This document shows, piece after piece, positions 1 through 5,615 of a stretch of DNA of 6,470 nucleotides. Under the pieces are notes generated by a model. The model was not told where the DNA came from and searched no databases. It saw only the letters and a list, made by a program, of their open reading frames with translations. The DNA is from Candidatus Methanoperedentaceae archaeon (GTDB taxonomy: Archaea > Halobacteriota > Methanosarcinia > Methanosarcinales > Methanoperedenaceae). The DNA lies in contig JACUTP010000105.1 in the NCBI GenBank assembly GCA_014859785.1, positions 1-6,470 of the forward strand, given 5' to 3'. Numbering within the stretch: position 1 is the first letter of the stretch; every line of letters starts with the position of its first letter. The position numbers were made by a program, and so were the translations under genes.

Positions 1-135
1 ATTGCCCTTACAGAAAAACAAACAAAAATTATAGAACATATAATTTCAAACGGCAGAATAACAAGCAGTGAAATCCAGAAGATGTTTAAAACATCCCGCC
101 AGGCAGCACAAGCAGAGATTCAATCGAAAAAGTAA
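1..135 (+). CDS. 3' end of a winged helix-turn-helix protein, cut by the window edge and possibly frameshifted
   Basis: Reading frame 1 is open from the first base to a TAA at 133-135 and gives 44 residues. They begin IALTEKQTKIIEHI and continue through a SNGRITSSEIQ segment to a recognition helix with TSRQAA. This is the look of the small winged helix-turn-helix that ends many archaeal and bacterial regulators, including those with an N-terminal AlbA/Schlafen-type ATP-binding domain. The usual end of that fold (a LVEKGII-like helix and a glycine-rich wing) is missing from this frame. A matching piece, IEKVIEGIIPVL, is instead readable in frame 3 at 123-161, where it stops at TAA. A small indel near 121-123 is therefore likely, and the gene may be decayed. 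The N-terminal part and the protein's full identity lie outside the window. Confidence 0.5.
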   Translation: MALTEKQTKIIEHIISNGRITSSEIQKMFKTSRQAAQAEIQSKK

Positions 136-217
136 TTGAAGGAATCATACCAGTGTTATAAAAATACCCTGCCAATACGCAAACCTTATGAGTACATAAA
201 AAGTATTATACGAAAAC
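136..217 (+). promoter_or_regulatory. AT-rich leader with candidate TATA boxes for the folP-metV-metF-thiC operon
   Basis: This 82-base stretch lies between the stop of the truncated upstream gene and the GTG start of the DHPS homologue. Two archaeal TATA-like stretches are visible: TTATAAAAA at 156-164, which would start transcription around 185 and leave a leader of about 30 bases, and TACATAAA at 193-200, which would give a nearly leaderless message at 218. No purine-rich Shine-Dalgarno sequence precedes the GTG, which fits a leaderless or short-leader transcript. No riboswitch-like fold was recognised, and the space is too short for a TPP riboswitch. The promoter role is inferred from position and composition only. 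Confidence 0.35.
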
Positions 218-1444
218 GTGATAGATAATACCATTGCAGGATTGAAAGTCGGAGACAATCATCCTGTTAGATTAATGGGCGTTATAAACCTCAGCAGGGA
301 ATCTTTCTATAAAGGTTCTGTCGTATCTGCTGATTCTGTTCTTGATGCCGCCCAAAAGATGGTTGACGAAGGTGCTGAGCTTATTGATGTCGGGGCGCGC
401 TCCACGTGGCCCTTAGCAGAAACCATTTCAAGGCAGGAGGAGCGCTCACGCCTGATTCCTGCCATCACTGCACTTTCAGATATCGATGTGCCGGTTTCCG
501 TGGATACCATGTATTCGGATATTGCAGAAGAAGCACTTAGTGCAGGTGCTGAGCTCATAAACGATGTAAGCGGTTTCACTGCTGACCCTGGAATGCCCGG
601 GGTTGTGAAGGAACACGGCTGCCCGGTGATACTGATGGCAAGCAACAGCATACCGGGTGACCCTGTGGGCATGAATGCTGTCATGGATTCTCTTGACAGG
701 ATAATAACACAGGCAGAAGATAGGGGAGTTGACCCTGGTAACATCATCATTGACCCTGCCATCGGGAAATGGGTTCCTGGAAAACTCCCGCTTTACGATT
801 ACGAGACAATAGATACCCTTTCACGGCTGCGGTTTTTCGGAAAACCCGTGCTTGCTGCCATATCAAGGAAATCCTTTGTCGGTGATACACTCGGAAAACC
901 GGCTGGTGAAAGGCTGTACGGAAGCCTTGCTGCCACTGCCATTGCTGTTCGAAACGGCGCACATATTATCAGGACACACGATGTGGCGCCAACACTGGAT
1001 GCTGTCAGGGTGGCACAGAATACAAGGACAAAAATCCCGTATGTGGCATCAGGAAATTTCGAGGCGGAGCTTCTTGATATAAGGAAATGCGATGACGGGG
1101 TGCGGGTAATGCGCTCAATCGGCACAACTGGAACTGGAAGCCAGGTGATGAAAAACAAGACGGTACACCTCAATATACTGCTTAAGAATATAACAACGAC
1201 AGAGGCTTTGATAATCAAACAGGAGATGCTGGCAAGAGGCGGGGATGCCGCACTTCCAAGGGAAGCTGTTTCCCATGAATGCGACAGCGTAAGCCTTGTT
1301 ATTATGGGAACACAGCTTCAGGTCGAGCGCCTGGTAGCCAAGATAAGGAACCAGGTGAGGAACCTGCCTCTTATTGCTGATATGCTTCGGGAATTACTGG
1401 ATAAGAAAGACGATACGGTTTTCGGGTATTCAGGTTTTAAATGA
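218..1444 (+). CDS. folP: Dihydropteroate synthase-family protein with an extra C-terminal domain
   Basis: 408 residues. Residues about 15-270 are a DHPS TIM barrel, the fold that joins a pterin diphosphate to an aryl amine. Visible motifs are GVINLS (21-26, the usual Asn at 24), SVDT (94-97), NDVSG (115-119), DPAIGK (179-184), SRKSF (216-220) and RTHDV (252-256), so the pterin pocket looks complete. The second loop, normally ESTRP, reads RSTWP at 61-65, losing the Arg next to the Thr. The product could be dihydropteroate (folate) or the ribofuranosyl-aminobenzene phosphate adduct of methanopterin synthesis. The changed loop favours the second, the metV/metF neighbours allow either. Residues about 280-408 form an added domain with KQEMLARGGDAA (334-345) and IMGTQ (362-366). 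GTG at 218 is the start: TAA lies in frame at 197-199, and the next ATG (275) falls inside the first strand. The stop overlaps metV by four bases. Confidence 0.87.
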   Translation: MIDNTIAGLKVGDNHPVRLMGVINLSRESFYKGSVVSADSVLDAAQKMVDEGAELIDVGARSTWPLAETISRQEERSRLIPAITALSDIDVPVSVDTMYSDIAEEALSAGAELINDVSGFTADPGMPGVVKEHGCPVILMASNSIPGDPVGMNAVMDSLDRIITQAEDRGVDPGNIIIDPAIGKWVPGKLPLYDYETIDTLSRLRFFGKPVLAAISRKSFVGDTLGKPAGERLYGSLAATAIAVRNGAHIIRTHDVAPTLDAVRVAQNTRTKIPYVASGNFEAELLDIRKCDDGVRVMRSIGTTGTGSQVMKNKTVHLNILLKNITTTEALIIKQEMLARGGDAALPREAVSHECDSVSLVIMGTQLQVERLVAKIRNQVRNLPLIADMLRELLDKKDDTVFGYSGFK

Positions 1445-2064
1445 TAATAACAAGACAGAAAGAATTTGACGATATACTGGGCGCCTTAAAGGAAGAGGAT
1501 ATTTTCATAATCGGCTGCGGGAAATGCGCCAGGAAACTCAGGACTGGAGGTGAACCAGAAGTCCTCGAGATGGAAAAGAGGCTCACTAAAGCCGGGAAGA
1601 ACATTACTGGATTGACTGTTTTAAGTTCTGCATGCTCCATATCCTCATGGGAAGACGTATTATCAGGAAACCCTGAAATCAATAAGTCCGATGCCCTGCT
1701 TGTTATGTCATGCGGCGGCGGGGTTTCTGTGATATCAGGCGAGGCAGGGATTCATGTGTACCCCGCGCTTGATACCGAATCCCTTGGCGGTGTTTGCAGG
1801 GATGAAACCCTTAAGGAGAGATGCGGTTTGTGCGGTGAATGCACTGTCTGGATGTACGGGGGAATATGTCCTGTTATACGCTGTGCAAAAGGACTCTTAA
1901 ACGGTCCGTGCGGCGGCGCAATGGATGGAAAATGCGAAGTGGTTGATCGTGATTGTGCATGGGATGGGATATATGAAAAACTTAAGGAAACATGCTCGCT
2001 TGCACTTCTCGAAACTGTTCGCGAGCCAAAAGACCATGCAGGGAAATACAGGGTGAAAATGTGA
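1441..2064 (+). CDS. metV: MetV, cysteine-rich partner subunit of methylene-tetrahydropterin reductase
   Basis: 207 residues, matching the stand-alone MetV family (MTHFR C-terminal domain protein) of acetogens and some archaea, which forms a complex with MetF and is thought to carry zinc or iron-sulphur sites. The N-terminal half has IGCGKCA (24-30) followed by TGGEPEV (35-41), and further cysteines at 65 and 91. The C-terminal half has the family's dense cysteine region at 128-172, including CGLCGEC (128-134), GGICPVIRCAK (140-150), NGPCGG (154-159), GKCEV (163-167) and CAW (172-174). From memory, acetogen MetV has a third cysteine soon after the CxxC at 26-29; here that place is taken by other residues. 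The ATG at 1441 sits inside the stop of the preceding gene (ATGA), with AGGT at 1432-1435 as a weak ribosome site. The protein is expected in the cytoplasm with MetF. Confidence 0.9.
   Translation: MIITRQKEFDDILGALKEEDIFIIGCGKCARKLRTGGEPEVLEMEKRLTKAGKNITGLTVLSSACSISSWEDVLSGNPEINKSDALLVMSCGGGVSVISGEAGIHVYPALDTESLGGVCRDETLKERCGLCGECTVWMYGGICPVIRCAKGLLNGPCGGAMDGKCEVVDRDCAWDGIYEKLKETCSLALLETVREPKDHAGKYRVKM
2052..2056 (+). promoter_or_regulatory. Ribosome-binding site that decides the metF start
   Basis: GGTGA, complementary to the 3' end of archaeal 16S rRNA, lies within the last codons of metV. It is 4 bases before the GTG at 2061 and 13 bases before the ATG at 2070. The spacing and the GTGA stop/start overlap favour GTG 2061 as the metF start. 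Confidence 0.6.
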
Positions 2065-2939
2065 ATTTCATGGAAACACTTGCCTCGGGGAAGTTCATTG
2101 TAACAGCAGAAGTAAGCCCTCCGAAAGGTACTGATACACGGCAGATGCTAAAAAACGCAGCACTGGTTGGCGGAATTGCAGATGCCATAAACGTCACTGA
2201 TAACCAGCGCGCTGTTATGCGGATGAGTCCCCTGGCTGCATGCAGTATTCTCAAGAGCAAAGGATACGAGACAATAATGCACGTAACATGCAGGGACAGG
2301 AACAGGCTTTCCCTTCAGTCAGAGCTTCTCGGTTCATCTTCTATCGGGATAAACAATATCCTTGTAATGTCAGGTGACCATCCGGTAAAAGGCGACCACC
2401 GGGGTGCAAAACCCGTATATGACCTTGATTCTGTCCAGCTTCTGGGACTGGTGCAGCAGCTTAACAGTGGATTTGATTTTTCAGGAAATACACTTGAAGG
2501 CAAAACCCGTATCCTGCCTGGCGCTGTGGCAAACACGGAATTAAGCGAAGCTGCATTAATCAAGCTTGGGAAAAAAATAAGCTCAGGAATTCGTTTTGTC
2601 CAGACCCAGGCTGTATTTGATACGAATTCATTTTCAGGATTTATGGAACAGGTCAACAGCATAAGGTCAAAGTACAACCCTGATATGAAAATTATAGCAG
2701 GAATAATACCACTTAAATCAGTTAAAAGTGCGGATTTTTTAAACTCAAATATTGCAGGTATCCGGGTTCCGCAGCATGTTATTGACAGGATGAAATCTGC
2801 GAAAAATCCTGAAAAAGAGGGGATGGAAATAGCAGCAGGACTTATTGGCAAACTGCAGGGGATGTGTGACGGAGTTCATATCATGCCGATAGGTAATCAT
2901 GAAAACACGGGGAAGATACTGGAAATGGCAGGAATATAA
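2061..2939 (+). CDS. metF: MetF, methylene-tetrahydrofolate (or -tetrahydromethanopterin) reductase
   Basis: 292 residues from GTG 2061, the usual length of the compact MetF barrel. It reduces the methylene group on a tetrahydropterin to methyl, using a bound flavin. Visible motifs are GKFIVTAEVSPPKG (10-23, with Glu17 at the place of the catalytic Glu), NVTDN (44-48), HVTCRDRN (74-81), MSGDHP (103-108, Asp106 at the place of the flavin/pterin-contacting Asp), a QAVFD segment and IAGIIPLKS near the end. There is no fused regulatory domain, and metV supplies the partner subunit. The frame stays open upstream to an ATG at 1992, but that start would overlap metV by 70 bases and add residues outside the family. 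GTG 2061 gives a GTGA overlap and a well-spaced GGTGA. Methanosarcina barkeri is known to use tetrahydrofolate enzymes for biosynthesis, and MetF has been proposed to replace Mer in ANME-1. Sequence alone does not show which carrier is used here. Confidence 0.92.
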   Translation: MNFMETLASGKFIVTAEVSPPKGTDTRQMLKNAALVGGIADAINVTDNQRAVMRMSPLAACSILKSKGYETIMHVTCRDRNRLSLQSELLGSSSIGINNILVMSGDHPVKGDHRGAKPVYDLDSVQLLGLVQQLNSGFDFSGNTLEGKTRILPGAVANTELSEAALIKLGKKISSGIRFVQTQAVFDTNSFSGFMEQVNSIRSKYNPDMKIIAGIIPLKSVKSADFLNSNIAGIRVPQHVIDRMKSAKNPEKEGMEIAAGLIGKLQGMCDGVHIMPIGNHENTGKILEMAGI

Positions 2940-4198
2940 TGAATACGCAGGTTGAAAACGCAAGGAATGGAACAGTAACTCCGGGAATGGAAGCTGTGGC
3001 AAAAGGAGAAAACATTGGTATTGATTCCCTTATCAAGCATGTTGCTGACGGCAGTGTTGTTATAATGAGCCGCAACCGGAAGCATGTTGGTATCGGGAAA
3101 GGGCTTTCAACAAAGGTGAATGTTAACCTTGGCACCTCGTCCACAAAGGTAGCTCCTGATGAAGAAGTGGAAAAAGCCCTTGTTGCTGAAAAGTACGGTG
3201 CTGATACCATAACCGACCTGTCCATGGGCGGGGATATCACTGGAATACGGCGAACAATATTTGAAAATACAACGCTTCCCATTACAACAGTACCAATATA
3301 CCAGACCGTTGCAGAAACCGGACTTAAAAATATTACAGCTGAGGATATTATCGATACCATAAAACAGCAGGCAGAAGAAGGTGTAAGCTCATTCGTGCTT
3401 CACTGCACTGATAAAAAAACGCTGTTTGCCTTGAAAGACGACTGGAGGGTAATGGGCGTTGTATCAAAGGGCGGCTCCATTACAGCCGCATACATGATGC
3501 TTAACAGATTCGAGAACCCGTTTATTGAGAATTTTGATGAGATTCTCACAATCCTCAAAAAACACGATATTGTCCTGTCACTTGGCAATACCATGCGAAG
3601 CGGGTGCATACATGACACAAGGGACAGTGCGCAGCTTGGTGAAATACGGAAAAACGTTGAACTTGCAAAACGTGCCAACCACGAGGGCGTGCAGGTAATC
3701 ATCGAGGGGACAGGAGGACACGTGCGCGCTGACAGAATTACAGAATACGTAAAATTCCAGAAACTCCAGGCTGATTTCCCGTTGTTTGTTGCAGGACCGC
3801 TGCCAACAGACATTGCTGCGGGTTATGACCATATTGCAGGATGCGTGGGCGGAAGCCTGGCAAGTAGTGCGGGCGCTGATTATCTGTGTTATATCACGCC
3901 GTCCGAGCACCTGGGGCTTCCGGGACCTGAACAGGTGCGGGAAGGACTGATTGCTTTTAAGATAGCAGCCCATATCGGTGATTCCGTGAAATACGGGGCA
4001 TGCGAGCGGGATTTGAACCTTGCCAGGAAAAGGGCTGAGCTTGACTGGGAAGGGCAGATGAGTTATGCAATTGACAGTGAACGTGCAAGGGAGCTGGCGC
4101 CTGATGAAGGACCGTGTACAATGTGTGGTGATTTCTGCGCAATAAAGATAATGAAGGAGTTTGTACAGTGCAGTGATTTCAACAGCTGTACGTTATGA
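2939..4198 (+). CDS. thiC: ThiC-family radical SAM enzyme, divergent paralogue (HMP-P synthase or 5-hydroxybenzimidazole synthase-like)
   Basis: 419 residues, the short anaerobe-type ThiC length. ThiC enzymes rearrange aminoimidazole ribotide by a radical SAM mechanism with a C-terminal 4Fe-4S cluster and a nearby zinc. Family marks are KVNVNLGTS (59-67), DLSMGGD (93-99), TVPIYQ (117-122), GPLPTDIA (286-293), GYDHI (295-299), SEHLGLP (322-328), KIAAH (341-345) and the cluster motif CTMCGDFC (Cys393, 396, 400; CX2CX3C). Several motifs fixed in ordinary ThiC differ: SRGGS is SKGGS (176-180), SLGDGLRPG is SLGNTMRSG (214-222), and EGPGHVP reads EGTGGHVRA (256-264) with one extra residue before the zinc histidine. 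That suggests a second ThiC lineage. The known alternative is BzaF, which makes 5-hydroxybenzimidazole for cobamides. The neighbours are C1 genes, not thiamine genes. ATG 2939 overlaps the metF stop (TAATG), with AGGA at 2930-2933. Two further cysteines end the protein (411, 417). Family is sure, product is not. Confidence 0.88.
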   Translation: MNTQVENARNGTVTPGMEAVAKGENIGIDSLIKHVADGSVVIMSRNRKHVGIGKGLSTKVNVNLGTSSTKVAPDEEVEKALVAEKYGADTITDLSMGGDITGIRRTIFENTTLPITTVPIYQTVAETGLKNITAEDIIDTIKQQAEEGVSSFVLHCTDKKTLFALKDDWRVMGVVSKGGSITAAYMMLNRFENPFIENFDEILTILKKHDIVLSLGNTMRSGCIHDTRDSAQLGEIRKNVELAKRANHEGVQVIIEGTGGHVRADRITEYVKFQKLQADFPLFVAGPLPTDIAAGYDHIAGCVGGSLASSAGADYLCYITPSEHLGLPGPEQVREGLIAFKIAAHIGDSVKYGACERDLNLARKRAELDWEGQMSYAIDSERARELAPDEGPCTMCGDFCAIKIMKEFVQCSDFNSCTL

Positions 4199-4220
4199 TA
4201 AACCCTTAAGGCAAACGATT
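4199..4220. other. Short convergent intergenic gap
   Basis: Only 22 bases separate the stop of the plus-strand thiC-family gene from the stop of the minus-strand ribB. They contain the small palindrome CCTTAAGG (4204-4211) but no stem followed by a T tract on either strand. The two transcripts probably run past each other's 3' ends. Confidence 0.7.
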
Positions 4221-4907
4221 TTAAAGTGCTTCAAGGATATCCTTTCCCTCAATAAACGGGATGTTATAACGTCTGGAATATCTTATGGCATCTTCCTTGG
4301 AAAGCGCATTGCCAGTGTTATCATCAAGCATCTCACAGACAACCATTGACGGGTTTATTCCTGCCATCACGGCTAACCGTACCGAAAGCTCTGTCTGCCC
4401 GCGACGCTCATCCAGGAGGGCTGAGGCTGCCCTGAGTAATGCGACATGACCCGGCGACCTGAACTCTATTCCAAAATCAATTTTCTTCCCATCAAGTACA
4501 TCACGTACGTTCTCCCCGATTTTATTGATAGTCAGTGTCCTGTCGTTATCAGATATTCCTGTAAACGTTTCCCTGTGGTTTACCCACAACGAGAAAGAAG
4601 AACGTGAATGTGAATCATAGGGTATGTCGCCTGTTTTTTCAACAATTGTCCGTAAAGACATGTGACCGTCAAGGGAAACACTTCTCAGTATATCCGAAAT
4701 AAAAGGCAATCCCAGTTTATCGGCAGCCTCCGGGTGGATGGCAACACATATGAGCCCGCCGCCGTCTTTTCGCATGCGTACGATATCACCCTGCTTGACA
4801 TCAAGAGCCGGTATTACGAAATCCGTTTCACCTTCCCGGTTATCATCATCGTACAGGAGAATCATATTTCCCTGCTTTATAGCTTTAATTGCTTTATCAA
4901 GTGTCAT
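4221..4907 (-). CDS. ribB: 3,4-dihydroxy-2-butanone 4-phosphate synthase (RibB), archaeal type
   Basis: 228 residues. It converts ribulose 5-phosphate to 3,4-dihydroxy-2-butanone 4-phosphate plus formate, supplying the four-carbon unit of riboflavin. It is a cytoplasmic, magnesium-dependent enzyme. Visible motifs are the acidic active-site loop DDDNREGETDF (20-30), DGGGLICVA (48-56), HRETFTGISDNDR (111-123), FRSPGHVALLRA (149-160, His154), RRGQTELSV (168-176, Glu173) and CEM (191-193). The length matches stand-alone archaeal RibB, and no GTP cyclohydrolase II domain follows, as is usual in archaea, where ArfA/ArfB do that job. The start codon overlaps the stop of ribK by four bases (ATGA) and is preceded by a strong ribosome site, so it is translated with ribK and should share its regulation. 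Confidence 0.96.
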   Translation of the reverse strand: MTLDKAIKAIKQGNMILLYDDDNREGETDFVIPALDVKQGDIVRMRKDGGGLICVAIHPEAADKLGLPFISDILRSVSLDGHMSLRTIVEKTGDIPYDSHSRSSFSLWVNHRETFTGISDNDRTLTINKIGENVRDVLDGKKIDFGIEFRSPGHVALLRAASALLDERRGQTELSVRLAVMAGINPSMVVCEMLDDNTGNALSKEDAIRYSRRYNIPFIEGKDILEAL

Positions 4908-5551
4908 TCCAGCACCTCCACCTTGACCTTGCTTCCATCCTTGAAATCCAGGTGTTCCCTGAGATTAACTGGCGCAATAACCTCAATTATGTCTTCGGGA
5001 TAATGGGTACGCTCTGGAATAATCACGGCTCCCTGGATGGCGTTAACTATTACATTAAAGCAGGAACCTGAACCAAATGTCCTGTTATGGTCAGTGAATC
5101 CCGAAATCCTGATACCAGGGTATATTCTTTTCCGCAGTTCAATACTGTTCTTGTCCAGCCTGATGTTCAATGTCCCGGGGAACGGGTCGAATCCGAGTTT
5201 TTGCCTGAATTGTGACATGTATCCTTCAAGGGATATGTAATACTGCCCTTCACCCAGACCTGTTATGACATGACCATTTAATACTTTCCTGCTACCGTTT
5301 CCTGAAAATATGCCCTGGTATTCATGGTACTCCCTGTTCAAGACATCAATACCGGTTTTTGTTATGGCAATGACCTGTCCTTCGGGGAGGAACTGTCTTG
5401 TTATAAGTTTTTTATCCTCAAGGCTTTTCAGTCGCCGTGCTGCTGTTTGCGGGCTTGAGTCAATATGTGATGCAAATTCGGATGATGATATTTCAACAGG
5501 ATTCAGGTGGGCGCGAAGAAGAGCAAGTTTTTTTAATGATTGTATAGCCAT
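4904..5551 (-). CDS. ribK: CTP-dependent riboflavin kinase with N-terminal HTH domain (RbkR-type enzyme/regulator)
   Basis: 215 residues in two parts. Residues about 1-80 form a winged helix-turn-helix with DSSPQTAARRLKSLEDKKLI (31-50) as recognition helix and following turn, and a TKTGIDVL wing. Residues about 88-215 match archaeal riboflavin kinase (MJ0056 family), which makes FMN from riboflavin using CTP. Its marks are GLGEGQYYISL (98-108), LGFDPFPGTLNIRLD (119-133), RTFG (157-160), RTHYPEDIIEVIAP (181-194) and a final FKDGSKVKV (203-211). This domain order is that of RbkR, reported in archaea as both riboflavin kinase and transcription factor for riboflavin genes. ATG 5551 has only a weak GGTG eight bases from it, and no longer in-frame start was found. 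The gene overlaps ribB (ATGA), and a 28-base palindrome just upstream is a likely autoregulatory site. Confidence 0.95.
   Translation of the reverse strand: MAIQSLKKLALLRAHLNPVEISSSEFASHIDSSPQTAARRLKSLEDKKLITRQFLPEGQVIAITKTGIDVLNREYHEYQGIFSGNGSRKVLNGHVITGLGEGQYYISLEGYMSQFRQKLGFDPFPGTLNIRLDKNSIELRKRIYPGIRISGFTDHNRTFGSGSCFNVIVNAIQGAVIIPERTHYPEDIIEVIAPVNLREHLDFKDGSKVKVEVLE
4913..4919 (-). promoter_or_regulatory. Strong Shine-Dalgarno sequence for ribB inside the end of ribK
   Basis: On the minus strand GGAGGTG stands five bases before the ribB ATG (4907-4905), within the last codons of ribK. It is a near-perfect match to the anti-Shine-Dalgarno of archaeal 16S rRNA and is the clearest ribosome site in the window. 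It supports both the chosen ribB start and coupled translation. Confidence 0.8.
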
Positions 5552-5558
5552 GGCAACA

Positions 5559-5586
5559 CCATTTTTGAGATGCTACTCAAATATGG
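5559..5586. promoter_or_regulatory. 28-base palindrome upstream of ribK, candidate RbkR operator
   Basis: On the plus strand CCATTTTTGAG (5559-5569) and CTCAAATATGG (5576-5586) form an inverted repeat with 10 of 11 pairs complementary, around a six-base spacer. It ends seven bases before the ribK start codon and covers the transcription start predicted from the TATA-like box at 5597-5604. A symmetric site here suits a dimeric HTH protein such as the one encoded just downstream. An RNA hairpin in the 5' leader is the alternative reading. Confidence 0.55.
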
Positions 5587-5596
5587 TTTTCAGGGG

Positions 5597-5610
5597 TGAT
5601 AAAACTTTTT
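5597..5610 (-). promoter_or_regulatory. Candidate BRE/TATA promoter for ribK-ribB
   Basis: On the minus strand AAAAAG followed by TTTTATCA resembles an archaeal BRE plus TATA box. From its centre the start of transcription would fall near 5575, giving a leader of about 24 bases. It lies directly beyond the pheA stop, so ribK-ribB probably has its own promoter even though pheA points the same way. This is inferred from composition and spacing. Confidence 0.4.
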
Positions 5611-5615
5611 ATTTA

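Noticed and set aside
136..217. TPP or other riboswitch before the operon containing the thiC-family gene
   Set aside because: The leader is too short and AT-rich, and shows none of the conserved TPP core that I could recognise.
307..1218. Minus-strand open frames opposite the DHPS gene
   Set aside because: They are serine-rich antisense translations of a well-conserved gene, have no recognisable family, and have no ribosome sites.
1992..2060. Longer N-terminus for MetF from an ATG at 1992
   Set aside because: It would overlap metV by 70 bases and adds a basic, cysteine-containing stretch foreign to MetF. GTG 2061 has a well-placed GGTGA and a four-base overlap with metV.
2315..3973. Long minus-strand open frames opposite metF and the thiC-family gene
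   Set aside because: Both plus-strand genes carry clear family motifs throughout. The antisense products are low-complexity and match nothing I know.
4204..4211. Palindrome CCTTAAGG in the convergent gap as a terminator
   Set aside because: The stem is only four pairs with no loop and no T tract after it on either strand.
4662..5240. Plus-strand open frames across ribB and ribK
   Set aside because: They are shadows of the two conserved minus-strand genes, without family motifs or start signals.
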